Shown here: piece after piece, positions 7,469-16,153 of the stretch
How positions within the stretch are numbered: position 1 is the first letter of the stretch
Layout of the letters: each line of letters starts with the position of its first letter
From: an uncultured Acidimicrobiales bacterium
Lineage (GTDB): Bacteria; Actinomycetota; Acidimicrobiia; Acidimicrobiales; SHLQ01
Direction: 5' to 3'
NCBI GenBank assembly: GCA_938084885.1
Contig: CALKGG010000069.1
Location: 1 to 41,876 of the forward strand
DNA length: 41,876 bases
Translations under genes and position numbers: made by a program
Notes under the pieces: generated by a model
What the model saw: the letters and a program-made list of their open reading frames with translations, nothing else
The model's database searches: none
What the model was told of the DNA's origin: nothing

Positions 7469-8548
7469 GTGAAAGATCCGCTGAAAACGATCGCGAAGCG
7501 GTTCAGATCGTCAGGGGAGCGTACGTCTGAATTCACTCCGAAGGTAAGCGTCATCGTTCCAGCAAAGAACGCAGCCCCGTATCTTGGGGCATGTCTCGAC
7601 AGCATTCGTTCCCAAAGTCTCGCCGAGCTCGAGTGTGTGGTCGTCGACGACGGAAGTTCTGACGACACTGCTCGAATTGCGCAGCGAGTCGCCGACGTCG
7701 ACACGCGCGTCTCGCTCATCTCACACGTTGAATCTCGAGGTCCATCGGCGGCACGAAATACGGGGATTACAAACTCGTCGGCGCCGTTCGTGACCTTTCT
7801 CGATGCTGATGACTTCCTCTACCCCGAGTCGATCCAACTGCGGGTAGAAGCGCTGGAGAATGCCGATCCAGAAGTGGTTGCTGCAAGCTACTGCGACTGG
7901 CAGCCAACTCCGGAAGATCAGGGACAAGAGCCGCCCGAGCGTGCCCCGGCGAACCGGTCCAATTTGGGATTCGTTCACGGCCCAGAATGTCCGTTCATCG
8001 TGACGGCACCGGTTGTGCGCCGCCGGGCGCTGGAGCGGGTTGGCGGGTTCAACGAGTCGCTCCGGACCGCAGAGGACTTCGATCTGTGGGTCCGAATCCT
8101 GCGCAATGGACACACGTTCACCTACGTGCCGATCATCGGTGTGGCCTATCGCCAGAACTCGACCAGTCTCATGTTCTCCGAGTCAGCAGGCCACGCCGAA
8201 GCCTCCATGTCGGTGATGGACTGGCAATACGAAGACCTGTCGGCAAGTAACGACGCGCCCGTGCTCAGCCGCCCCGTGTCGTACTACCAGCTGGAGTGTG
8301 CAAAGGCCCGGCGTCTCCTGCGCACCTACGCGCTCGCCGCAGCGTGTGGCCACCACGAGGGTGTCGATCGAATCGGGCGACTGCTGCGAAACGACCTTCA
8401 CGCGCTGATTCGAGCCGGGCTCGACGTCGAGAACGAACTACGAGGCGGAGCATGGCGAGCGTCCAATGCGCTACCCGAGCTCCAGGACGGTGCGGCCCAA
8501 GAACGCCTCGTCCAGACGCTCGCAACACAACTACGAGAGCGCAGCTGA
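7469..8548 (+). CDS. Family 2 glycosyltransferase
   Basis: About 359 residues from GTG at 7469, chosen over the ATG at 7451 because the ATG lies upstream of a -10-like TACCCT box and has no properly spaced ribosome site. The GT-A fold is clear: VSVIVPAKNAAPYL at the start of the domain, VVVDDGSSDDT for nucleotide binding, SRGPSAARNTG, and the metal-binding DxD-type motif FLDADDFLYP. An acidic TAEDFDLWVRIL segment provides the probable catalytic acids. The C-terminal ~100 residues are helical. No membrane segment is present, so it acts in the cytosol, transferring a sugar to a glycan intermediate. It is convergent with the Stealth gene, with only 20 bp between the stops. Confidence 0.85.
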   Translation: MKDPLKTIAKRFRSSGERTSEFTPKVSVIVPAKNAAPYLGACLDSIRSQSLAELECVVVDDGSSDDTARIAQRVADVDTRVSLISHVESRGPSAARNTGITNSSAPFVTFLDADDFLYPESIQLRVEALENADPEVVAASYCDWQPTPEDQGQEPPERAPANRSNLGFVHGPECPFIVTAPVVRRRALERVGGFNESLRTAEDFDLWVRILRNGHTFTYVPIIGVAYRQNSTSLMFSESAGHAEASMSVMDWQYEDLSASNDAPVLSRPVSYYQLECAKARRLLRTYALAAACGHHEGVDRIGRLLRNDLHALIRAGLDVENELRGGAWRASNALPELQDGAAQERLVQTLATQLRERS

Positions 8549-8568
8549 ACGTCGGGTAGGACGCGAGG

Positions 8569-10203
8569 TCAGAACGGCTTTTCGGCCACGCTCAGCTCGT
8601 CGAATGCCGTGGTTAGGAATCGCAAAATCGTCTCTCCCCAATCCGGATCCCGAGTACTTCCGCCTCCGTCATTGAGACACAGCGAGAGCGGCAGGGCGGC
8701 GTAGTCGAAAGCCTGCATTGCCTGCTGGTAGGCCTCGAGTGTTTCTTCGTACGGATGGTTGACCGTCACCAGCGACGTTGGCGAGAAATCGATGATTGCG
8801 TTACCAGAGAGGTACGCGTAGTTGGGGTACATGAACGACGTGGGCGAGATATCGGTGATCGAACGAAACTTCTTGCTCCGAGTTTGCGAATAAGCCTCGG
8901 GAAACGTTGCTTCACATTCCTCGATGACCGACAGGCGCATTGATTGGGGAGAATGGGTGTGCACTCTGGTTGCGGTCTTTTCGAACCTTGTTTGCAGTAG
9001 CGCCTGTACGTTGCGGGCCGCGTTGACATAGTCCGGATCCTGCTCGTTGAGATCTCCGTGGATGATCCCGTACGGCTCGGGGTGAGTTCTCGCCAGCCCG
9101 TTGGGGAGAAAGAAGTCGGACTTGTTGACCGGCTTCACGAGGAACAGATCGTCGTTAAAGTACAAGAAGTGCTCGCTGAGACCCGGTATTCGATGGATCG
9201 ACGCCTCTATTGCATGGGAACTGAAGGTCGGCAGATTCTCCGGCTCGATGATCTCTTCGTGATACACCCACGTGACCCGCTCGTTGGTCTCGTCGAACCA
9301 CTCGGGTGGCTTGCAGTTGGTTACGACATAGACCTGTCGGACCCATGGGGCGAATGTGAGCAGCGATCGAAGTGAGTACCGCAGTTCGTCTCGGCTGACG
9401 TATCGATCCGGATCCAACGATTCGCTCGGGTCGGCGTTTCTTGCTGGTTCACGGGCGTCGTCGGGTGTTCGCGAGTGTTCGTTGAGTAGCGCCCTCCACT
9501 CGGGATCGTTGCCGTTGACCCACGTGTAGACGACGTCGACATCGAAGGTCGTCTCTTCGGCCATGGGTGTTGGGAAGAGCTCGTCGAGCGACGTGCCCGG
9601 CGAGGCCAGGAACGCTTTGGCCGACGGAGTGTCGAGATAGATCTTTCGAGTAATCGGGTTTGCCCTCGGCGCGTGAAGCACGCCGCCCTCGGTCGACCAC
9701 TTCTCGATGATGAACGCGAACTCGCGGTCGCCTGAGATCAGACGGATCTCGATTGCTGGCCGTGCAAGAAGATCGCGAAGCAGTTGGGCGTAGTTCGAGA
9801 TAAGCACCCGCTGACCTTCCAGCATGTACCCAAGCTGCAGGTTCGACTGCACGCTGACCGCAATGATCGAATCGACGAGCGCCCGGTAGCACTCGCTCGG
9901 TGCGCACAGCGACGGCATATAGCCGTCTGCGGTGATTGCGAAATACGATTTCAATGCCGGATCTTGGACCCCGGCAACACGCCTTCTCAACCAGTCGATC
10001 GTGAGAAAGTCTCGCTCGTTGTTCGCGGCTGCATAGTGGCGCTGAATCTCTTCGAGCTTGTCGGGCGACGCAACGAGAGAGGCAGCGACGCTCACCTCTT
10101 GGGCCGACGTCGCCGTGACGTAGCGAGCCCACAACGGATCGAGAAGTTTCCGAGGAAAGACCGCCTTCGTGACCTGCTTTGCGCCATCGACGAACTTATC
10201 CAT
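8569..10203 (-). CDS. Stealth-family sugar-phosphate transferase (capsule/exopolysaccharide)
   Basis: A 544-residue protein with the conserved regions of the Stealth family: CR1 DVDVVYTWVNGNDPEW (about 221-236); CR2 from SRDELRYSLRSL through VYVVTN and the metal-binding-like LYFNDDLFL (about 269-355); then a CR3-like HTHSPQSM segment (about 415-422) and a CR4-like C-terminal stretch ending near SLCLNDGGG. Family members transfer hexose-1-phosphate or related groups from nucleotide sugars to make phosphodiester-linked capsules. The first ~215 residues precede CR1 and are unusual in length; their role is unknown. No signal or membrane helix is seen. It lies next to a GT2 gene and 4 kb from a glycan operon, consistent with surface polysaccharide assembly. 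Confidence 0.9.
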   Translation of the reverse strand: MDKFVDGAKQVTKAVFPRKLLDPLWARYVTATSAQEVSVAASLVASPDKLEEIQRHYAAANNERDFLTIDWLRRRVAGVQDPALKSYFAITADGYMPSLCAPSECYRALVDSIIAVSVQSNLQLGYMLEGQRVLISNYAQLLRDLLARPAIEIRLISGDREFAFIIEKWSTEGGVLHAPRANPITRKIYLDTPSAKAFLASPGTSLDELFPTPMAEETTFDVDVVYTWVNGNDPEWRALLNEHSRTPDDAREPARNADPSESLDPDRYVSRDELRYSLRSLLTFAPWVRQVYVVTNCKPPEWFDETNERVTWVYHEEIIEPENLPTFSSHAIEASIHRIPGLSEHFLYFNDDLFLVKPVNKSDFFLPNGLARTHPEPYGIIHGDLNEQDPDYVNAARNVQALLQTRFEKTATRVHTHSPQSMRLSVIEECEATFPEAYSQTRSKKFRSITDISPTSFMYPNYAYLSGNAIIDFSPTSLVTVNHPYEETLEAYQQAMQAFDYAALPLSLCLNDGGGSTRDPDWGETILRFLTTAFDELSVAEKPF

Positions 10204-10436
10204 TCTGATGTGCCTCGTTATCCCAGTCGTCTACGTATCGCTGGTCGTTCACGTGCGGCTCCGAGCGTCGGGTTGAGTGGCAGAGAGCCCAAACGCCCCT
10301 CACAGCAGTCGAGCTCTTTGCAGGTTGCGCCGTCGGCATCCTAATTCTCCGCCCGCTCAATGAGCAAGGTTCTCCGCCGCCAGTCCGCACCCAACCCTGT
10401 CTGTGTATGTCGGCGGTCAGGAAAACATCGCCTGCG

Positions 10437-10465
10437 TTGGGGCATCGTTCTGCCTTCCGTAACCT
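10437..10465 (+). promoter_or_regulatory. purN promoter: TTGGGG - 17 bp - TAACCT, leaderless
   Basis: A -35-like TTGGGG (10437-10442) and a -10-like TAACCT (10460-10465) are separated by 17 bp. The ATG at 10474 begins 9 nt after the box, about where transcription should start. No Shine-Dalgarno is present before this ATG, consistent with a leaderless mRNA. Confidence 0.5.
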
Positions 10466-10473
10466 CTTGGTCC

Positions 10474-11046
10474 ATGCGGCTGGCCGTTCTTGTCTCTGGA
10501 ACCGGGACCCTTCTCGATGCAATGCTCGCTGCTGGGCTTCCCGTTGCACTCGTTGTTGCCGACCGGCCGTGTCGGGGGCTCGAGATCGCGAGTGAGGCCG
10601 GTGTGCCGGCAGAGTTGGTCGAACGCATCGACTTCACTGCCCGTTTCGACCGAGACGCCTACTCCCAGCTCATCGTGGACCGACTCATGTCCCACGAGAT
10701 CGATGGTATTGCCATGGCAGGTTTCGGAACCGTGCTCGGCAGTCCAATGTTCGACATGTTTGCCGGGCGCGTGATCAACACTCACCCGGCGCTCCTTCCG
10801 TCGTTCCCCGGTTGGCACGCCGTGCGCGATGCCATTGCGTACGGCGTCAAGGTGACCGGCTGCACGATTCATGTGGCAACAGCAAAGGTCGACGATGGTC
10901 CAATCCTTGCCCAAGAGGCCGTCGCTGTCCTCGATGGAGACGACGAAAGCAGTCTTCACGAGCGGATCAAATTGGTCGAGCGTCGTCTCTACATCGACAC
11001 GTTGGCCTCGGTGATCGAACGCGGCTACGTCCTCGACGGCCGCTAG
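10474..11046 (+). CDS. purN: Phosphoribosylglycinamide formyltransferase
   Basis: A 190-residue enzyme starting at MRLAVLVSGTGT; the frame is open further upstream but that part does not match the family. PurN transfers the formyl group of 10-formyl-tetrahydrofolate to GAR in de novo purine synthesis. The phosphate-binding loop (SGTGTLLDAM) departs a little from the usual GSGTN. The catalytic triad is present: N102 and H104 in NTHPALLPSFPG and D140 in KVDDGPI. It is followed by purH after 81 bp on the same strand, and folD, which supplies the formyl donor pathway, lies 17 kb away. Length is slightly short of the usual 190-215 but complete. Confidence 0.93.
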   Translation: MRLAVLVSGTGTLLDAMLAAGLPVALVVADRPCRGLEIASEAGVPAELVERIDFTARFDRDAYSQLIVDRLMSHEIDGIAMAGFGTVLGSPMFDMFAGRVINTHPALLPSFPGWHAVRDAIAYGVKVTGCTIHVATAKVDDGPILAQEAVAVLDGDDESSLHERIKLVERRLYIDTLASVIERGYVLDGR

Positions 11047-11127
11047 GGGACACATGCCACTGTCACCGATTGCGACCCGACGGGTTCGATCGGGTAGATA
11101 AGAGTTCAACGACTCACAAGGACATCC

Positions 11128-12642
11128 ATGGCGAAGCTCGCACTCCTTTCCGTTTTCGACAAGACCGGCATTACTGAACTGGCACAACGCCTCGTCGATG
11201 CTGGCTGGACTCTGCTTTCGAGCGGTGGAACGGCAGCAGCGATTTCTGACGCTGGACTCCCCGTTACCGACGTTGCCGATCACACCGGATCGCCAATCAT
11301 GCTCGGCCATCGCGTGGTCACGCTTCATCCCAAAGTGCACGGTGGCATCCTCGCCGACCGGAACAACGCCGAACACCAAGCCGACCTCGAAACCCACGAC
11401 ATCGAGCCAATCGACCTCGTCGTGGTGAACCTGTATCCATTCAGTAGCCAGCGCGAGATCGAGATGATCGACATTGGTGGGCCAACCATGGTGCGCGCCG
11501 CAGCCAAAAATCACGAGTTCGTGGGCGTCGTCGTCGACCCCGCCGACTACGACGCTGTCGCCGAAGAGATTGGACAGGGCGAGCTTTCACCGGCCACTCG
11601 CCGAGCGCTCGCACGCAAAGCGTTCGCCCACACCGCTGCCTACGATGCGTCGATCGTGTCGTGGCTCGACGACACCGACGAGGAACGTGACGCCACGGAC
11701 CCGCTTCCCGACTCGATTCACCTCGCCGCCGACCGTGTACAGGATCTGCGCTACGGCGAGAACCCTCATCAGGTGGGTGCTCGCTACCGCTTCGACGGGC
11801 AGCACAGCTGGTGGGACGACGCCATTCAGCACAATGGCAAAGCGCTTAGCTATCTCAATCTGCTCGACACCGAAGCGGCCTGGCAGCTGGTTCATTCCCT
11901 CGGAGCCGACCCCACCGCCGTTGTAATCAAGCACGCGAACCCGTGCGGAGCCGCAATCGACGACGACATCACCGTTGCCTACCAGCGGGCCCATGCATGC
12001 GATTCGATATCTGCGTTTGGCGGGATCGTGGCGGTCAACCGACAGGTCCCCACCGAGCTCGCCGAATTTCTCGCCGACGTTTTCACCGAGGTCATCGTCG
12101 CACCGGCATTCTCGCCAGGTGCCATCGACGTGCTCACCGCAAAGAAGAACCTTCGAATTCTCGAAGCGCCATCACCGTCAGTAGCGTTGCTGACGATGCG
12201 CTCGATCGATGGCGGGCTCCTCGTGCAAACGACCGACAGACTGCTCGCAACTTCGGACCAATGGACGGTCGCCACCGATCGGGCACCGACCCCCGAAGAA
12301 CTGGCCGACCTCAGCTTTGCCTGGCAGGTCGCGGCCCGAGTTACCTCCAACACGATCGTGCTCGCCAAAGATCGCCAAGCCGTCGGCATCGGTGCAGGCC
12401 AACAGAACCGTCGTGACGCCGGACGTATCGCCGCAGAAAAGGCTGACGGGCGCGCCGCTGGCGGAGCGTGCGCCTCCGACGCGTTCTTCCCATTCAAAGA
12501 TGGGCTCGAAACAGCTATCGCTGCTGGATGTACTGCGGTGGTGCAGCCGGGCGGCTCAGTCCGAGACGACGAAGTCATCGAGGCCGCAAACAAAGCCGGC
12601 ATCGCCATGGTCTTCACCGGCGAGCGGCACTTCGTTCACTAG
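11128..12642 (+). CDS. purH: Bifunctional AICAR formyltransferase / IMP cyclohydrolase
   Basis: A 504-residue enzyme catalysing the last two steps of de novo IMP synthesis. The start ATG at 11128 has AAGGA 5 bp upstream. Residues 1-140 form the MGS-like cyclohydrolase domain, with SSGGTA and the VVTLHPKVHGGIL signature. The rest is the AICARFT domain, with LRYGENPHQ, the catalytic KHANPCG loop, SAFGGIV, and near the C-terminus SDAFFPFKDG and VQPGGSVRDDEVI. All hallmark motifs are intact and the length is normal (about 500-530). It lies downstream of purN with an 81-bp spacer and may be cotranscribed or have its own promoter. It converges on the RNA helicase gene. Confidence 0.97.
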   Translation: MAKLALLSVFDKTGITELAQRLVDAGWTLLSSGGTAAAISDAGLPVTDVADHTGSPIMLGHRVVTLHPKVHGGILADRNNAEHQADLETHDIEPIDLVVVNLYPFSSQREIEMIDIGGPTMVRAAAKNHEFVGVVVDPADYDAVAEEIGQGELSPATRRALARKAFAHTAAYDASIVSWLDDTDEERDATDPLPDSIHLAADRVQDLRYGENPHQVGARYRFDGQHSWWDDAIQHNGKALSYLNLLDTEAAWQLVHSLGADPTAVVIKHANPCGAAIDDDITVAYQRAHACDSISAFGGIVAVNRQVPTELAEFLADVFTEVIVAPAFSPGAIDVLTAKKNLRILEAPSPSVALLTMRSIDGGLLVQTTDRLLATSDQWTVATDRAPTPEELADLSFAWQVAARVTSNTIVLAKDRQAVGIGAGQQNRRDAGRIAAEKADGRAAGGACASDAFFPFKDGLETAIAAGCTAVVQPGGSVRDDEVIEAANKAGIAMVFTGERHFVH

Positions 12643-12672
12643 CTCGTCCGTTGTCTCGTTCGGGGAGCGTTC

Positions 12673-12695
12673 ACGCCCGTCTTCCCGGCGGGCGT
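12673..12695. terminator. GC-rich hairpin between purH and the helicase gene
   Basis: ACGCCCG (12673-12679) pairs with CGGGCGT (12689-12695) around a 9-base loop, in the 53-bp gap between convergent stops. There is no U-tract, so terminator function is only probable. Confidence 0.4.
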
Positions 12696-14060
12696 CTAAC
12701 GCGTGCGGGAGCGGGACTTGTTTTGGTTTCCGCTCGAGCGTTTGCCCTTGGGGCCCTTTGACTGGCCTTGGCCACTTCGGCTCTGACCGTTTCGGTTTTG
12801 GCCACCCGATTTCGCGCCCCGGTTCTTGTTCTTCCCGCCGCCCTTGCCTCGGTTGCGGTTCTGACCGCCGCCGCCCTTGCCTTCGTTTGGTTGGATGATT
12901 GGTTCGCCGTGGTTCTGTTCGGCGACCGGCGTGGGGTCTTCAAACTCGCACTTGACACCGATCTGACGCTGCAGCTTCTTTGTGTCCTTGAGATCCTCAG
13001 AGGTCACAAAGGAGACCACGACGCCCGAGGCGCCAGCGCGAGCAGTACGACCAGAACGATGCGTATACGCCTTGTCATCCTCGGGCGGGTCGAAGTGGAC
13101 AACGCAGTCGACACCATCGACGTGGATTCCTCGCGCGGCCACATCGGTAGCGATCAGCGCTTGCGTCTTGCCCTCGACGAATGCCTTGAGCGCGTTGTCA
13201 CGCTGGTTTTGGGTCCGGCGACCGTGAATCACACCGGTCTTGACGCCGTACTTCTTCAATTGGCGTGCCACACGATCAGAACCATGACGGGTGCGGCAAA
13301 ACACGATCGACTGACCATGCGAGCGAACCTCGTGGGCTGCCAGCGACACCTTCTCGGTGCGGTCGATGCGGATGAACCGGTGGGTCATCCGGGTCATATC
13401 CGGCTTTGCCTCACCAACTTCGTGGGTGACGGCGTTGCGCTGATAGCGATCGGTGAGGACCTGAACTTCTTTGCCCAGCGTCGCCGAGAAGAACACCGTT
13501 TGACGCTTCTTGTTCGTCTGATCGAGAAGCTGCTTCACGACGGGGAGGAAGCCCATGTCGGCCATGCGGTCGGCTTCGTCGACGACGGCATAGGTAACCT
13601 GATCGAGATCGACCTGGCCCTGGTCGATGAGGTCGAGGAGACGGCCCGGACATGCAACGAGCATGTCGACACCGCGTTGGAGCGCCTTGAGCTGTGCGCC
13701 GAACCCGACGCCGCCGTAGACCGCGTGAACCGAACGTTTACGGGTTTCGGCCAACGGCTCGAGCTCACGACGAATCTGCTCTGCGAGCTCACGCGTGGGC
13801 GACAAGATGAGCCCTGTTGGCTTGTGCGGCCGAGCCTTATCGAGGCGAGCCACCATCGGGATGCCAAAGGCGAGGGTTTTTCCCGAACCCGTCGGCGCAC
13901 GACCCAGCACGTCGCGGCCGGCAAGCGCATCGGGAATGGTTGCGGATTGAATGGGGAACGGCGAAGTAATGCCTTCGATGTTCAGGCGCTCGACGAGATC
14001 GTCGGGAACACCGAGCTCGGCGAAAGTCGCGTTTGGGGAACTCGTAGATGAGTTCGACAT
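12696..14060 (-). CDS. DEAD-box ATP-dependent RNA helicase
   Basis: A 454-residue protein from the ATG at 14060 (MSNSSTSSPN), with GAGG 6 nt upstream; the longer frame adds 27 unmatched residues. Superfamily 2 motifs occur in order: Q motif with FPIQ (about 35-38), Walker A APTGSGKT (55-62), PTRELA, DEAD box as VVDEADRMADMGF, SAT (FFSATL), then in RecA domain 2 the FCRTRH, ATDVAARGI and HRSGRTARAG motifs. The last ~80 residues are Gly/Asn/Arg/Lys/Gln-rich and very basic, like the RNA-binding tails of RhlE/CsdA-type helicases. The likely role is unwinding structured RNA in ribosome assembly or mRNA turnover. It is separated by 85 bp from the glycan operon upstream on the same strand. Confidence 0.93.
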   Translation of the reverse strand: MSNSSTSSPNATFAELGVPDDLVERLNIEGITSPFPIQSATIPDALAGRDVLGRAPTGSGKTLAFGIPMVARLDKARPHKPTGLILSPTRELAEQIRRELEPLAETRKRSVHAVYGGVGFGAQLKALQRGVDMLVACPGRLLDLIDQGQVDLDQVTYAVVDEADRMADMGFLPVVKQLLDQTNKKRQTVFFSATLGKEVQVLTDRYQRNAVTHEVGEAKPDMTRMTHRFIRIDRTEKVSLAAHEVRSHGQSIVFCRTRHGSDRVARQLKKYGVKTGVIHGRRTQNQRDNALKAFVEGKTQALIATDVAARGIHVDGVDCVVHFDPPEDDKAYTHRSGRTARAGASGVVVSFVTSEDLKDTKKLQRQIGVKCEFEDPTPVAEQNHGEPIIQPNEGKGGGGQNRNRGKGGGKNKNRGAKSGGQNRNGQSRSGQGQSKGPKGKRSSGNQNKSRSRTR

Positions 14061-14145
14061 GGTTGGCCTCCAGAGACGTCGGCCCACGTCGCAGGAAAGA
14101 AACACGAGCCGCACCATGCTACCGATCGAACGGTCGTGCAAAGCA

Positions 14146-15345
14146 CTAGTGTGACGTCCGCATATTCTTCAGCACCGCCGAGATCACCGCTGCGGCTCGA
14201 GCGGCGCTCGGCGTGCCATTCATGTCGATCTGTGACCGGAAGTACGGCTCGGCAACCCGTCGGTACGACGGTCGGCTATCGATGGCCCTGCTGAGAGCAG
14301 GGCCGAGGTCGGCCGCCGAGCGGACATGCTCGAATGCCGGGTCGGGGTCGCCAAAGGCGGGGACCTGCTCGCCGTGGGGGTTGAAATAAACAAAGGGGGT
14401 TCCGTACGCGATTGCTTCGAAAGGCACGGTGCTGAACCGGGTGACGATCGCCTCGCAACCCGGCAGCATGTCCGACATCGATCGGTCGGTTCGGTACGTG
14501 GCGAGCTCGGGCGGCAGTTGCAGATCGGCCGGGTGCTGGCTGATGATGGGCACGAGGCCGAGGGACTGGATCGAAGACACCGCTTCGTGGAGGTAGCTGT
14601 CACGAACGTCGGTCAGCACGCCGTAGGTGAAATTCGAGTTGATGACGACTTCGCCGTTGCGGCCGCCCGCGGTTGGTCCCGTCTCCCACGCGGCCTCCAT
14701 GTTGGCGTTTCCAACCACGTGAAGGTTGCGACGATCGAGCGCTGCAATGTCGTTGTTGCCTTGGACGAGCACGTGATCTGCCGCCAGATATGGAAGCCGA
14801 ATTCGGCCCGTGTCGATGTCGTCAAAATCTTGGACGCCTTCGACCTTTGCGAACGACGGCACGCCTCGCACCCGGGCCAGGTGGTAGATGGCGCGAGAAG
14901 GTGCGCCCCAGTCGTTCATTGCAACGAAAGCTTCGAAATTCCCGAGCGCGAACCGGTCGTAGCCAGCAGAGGCGAGTACCCGTGGATGTGTGCCCAAATG
15001 CCGATCGATCACCTCGACCTTGTCTTCTTCGACGAGGAAGCTTGCGAGCTGACCACGATCACGCAGGGCATCGGCGACCGCCCCAAGTTCTTTGCCGTGG
15101 TATTCGGCAAGCGGCATGAGCAGGACCCCAAGGGCCGGCAACTCGCCGGGTTCGGTGTAGGAATCGAACACCGCCGCACGCGGCGGTGCCGGTCGCTCGT
15201 GCGGTGGTGGCGTGGGCACGGTGCTCCGATCGCCCGCTGATCGGCTGGCACCGAACGAGCGGGGGCCGGTTCTGATGGTGCCTTCAGGGCCCAGCGTTCG
15301 TTTCGCGAAGCGTGCAGCTCGCCGTGCGAAGTCCTTTGCGTCCAC
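14146..15345 (-). CDS. GT-B-like glycan biosynthesis protein
   Basis: A 399-residue protein with a GTG start, 6 bp after the SDR stop and thus translationally linked. I do not recognise a definite family. Visible features: a basic N-terminus and Pro/Arg-rich linker to about residue 58; then alternating beta/alpha segments as in two-Rossmann-fold GT-B proteins (LPALGVLLMPLAEYHG, HVLVQGNND, VVINSNFTYG, LVPIISQHPADL); then a late IVTRFSTVPFEAIAYGTPFVYFNP stretch. That last segment strongly resembles the donor-site region of CDP-glycerol glycerophosphotransferases and UDP-GlcNAc epimerase-like enzymes. No transmembrane helix is seen. Its place in the operon suggests transfer of an activated sugar, acid or polyol phosphate to a surface glycan. 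The family assignment is inference. Confidence 0.6.
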   Translation of the reverse strand: MDAKDFARRAARFAKRTLGPEGTIRTGPRSFGASRSAGDRSTVPTPPPHERPAPPRAAVFDSYTEPGELPALGVLLMPLAEYHGKELGAVADALRDRGQLASFLVEEDKVEVIDRHLGTHPRVLASAGYDRFALGNFEAFVAMNDWGAPSRAIYHLARVRGVPSFAKVEGVQDFDDIDTGRIRLPYLAADHVLVQGNNDIAALDRRNLHVVGNANMEAAWETGPTAGGRNGEVVINSNFTYGVLTDVRDSYLHEAVSSIQSLGLVPIISQHPADLQLPPELATYRTDRSMSDMLPGCEAIVTRFSTVPFEAIAYGTPFVYFNPHGEQVPAFGDPDPAFEHVRSAADLGPALSRAIDSRPSYRRVAEPYFRSQIDMNGTPSAARAAAVISAVLKNMRTSH

Positions 15346-15351
15346 GGGCAG

Positions 15352-16101
15352 CTACTCGGTGGAGAGCCGGATAGTGGCTCCGCCGTCGACCACGAGCATC
15401 TGTCCCGTCGTGTATTTCGACTGTTCGTTGTCTGCCAGGTGCAAGATGCTCGGCGCAATGTCATCAGCAGTTGCTACGAAACGCAACGGGGTCCGCTCGG
15501 CAAGGATCTTCAAGTTGCCTTCGGGGCCGTCGGGGTGCGGGCGCCTACCGAGACCGGAGCGGAGCATCTTGGTGTCGATCGCTCCGGGAAGCACCGCGTT
15601 GCATCGAATGCCATCGGCGGCGAGTTCCAACGCGGCCGACCGGGTCAGTGCAACGAGGGCGCCTTTGGAGATTGCATACACGGCGACGTTCATCGATGTG
15701 GCCAACGCATGCACCGACGAGACGTTCACGACCGCGCCGCCAACAGCAGTCAGGAGCGGGTGAGCTTCGCGGATGCACTGAAAGGCCGAGCGCACGTTCG
15801 TATTGATGATGTGCTCCCAGTCGGCATCGGTGGTCTCGACGATTGGTTTGTTGATCTGGGTCGCCGCGTTGTTTACGAGCGCGTGCAGGCCATCGAATTC
15901 GCGGTTGAGCTTCGTGAACAGATCGGCGATCTGTTCACTTTCAGCAATGTCGACAAGCTCGAACCGGTCGATCTCGATATCTTCGGTCGGTTCGGATCGG
16001 TCGATGCCGATCACCTCCCACCCAGCTCGCGAGAACGCTCGAGCCGACGCACTGCCGATACCTCCGCAGACGCCCGTGATGAGAACGTTTCGAGTGCTCA
16101 T
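15352..16101 (-). CDS. Short-chain dehydrogenase/reductase in glycan operon
   Basis: A 249-residue classical SDR. The cofactor-binding TGVCGGIG (residues 9-16) with an Asp at the end of beta-2 (IGIDRSE) favours NAD(H). NNAA is at 77-80, catalytic N102 in NTNVRS, Ser in VSSVHA (128-129) and the YxxxK pair Y142/K146 in YAISK. The C-terminal GQMLVVDGG signature is typical. Related SDRs sit beside CMP-sugar-acid cytidylyltransferases in flagellin or LPS modification clusters (PtmA/PtmB-like), the same combination as here. The substrate is probably a sugar or sugar-acid intermediate. It starts 52 bp after the upstream glycosyltransferase stop. Confidence 0.88.
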   Translation of the reverse strand: MSTRNVLITGVCGGIGSASARAFSRAGWEVIGIDRSEPTEDIEIDRFELVDIAESEQIADLFTKLNREFDGLHALVNNAATQINKPIVETTDADWEHIINTNVRSAFQCIREAHPLLTAVGGAVVNVSSVHALATSMNVAVYAISKGALVALTRSAALELAADGIRCNAVLPGAIDTKMLRSGLGRRPHPDGPEGNLKILAERTPLRFVATADDIAPSILHLADNEQSKYTTGQMLVVDGGATIRLSTE

Positions 16102-16153
16102 GACCGGCTACCAAGAATCCCACCGGCGGGTGATGTTTCGCGCTGATGAGCTG

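Noticed and set aside
10204-10473. Possible small gene or RNA in the 270-bp spacer between the Stealth gene and purN
   Set aside because: I see no ORF with a ribosome site, no stable hairpin with a U-run and no tRNA-like fold; only the purN promoter boxes at its right end are supportable.
10417-11514. 365-residue minus-strand frame antisense to purN/purH
   Set aside because: It covers two clear purine genes and has no family signature.
12768-14051. 427-residue open frame antisense to the DEAD-box helicase
   Set aside because: The helicase strand shows all SF2 motifs; the opposite strand has no recognisable domain and mirrors high-GC codon bias.
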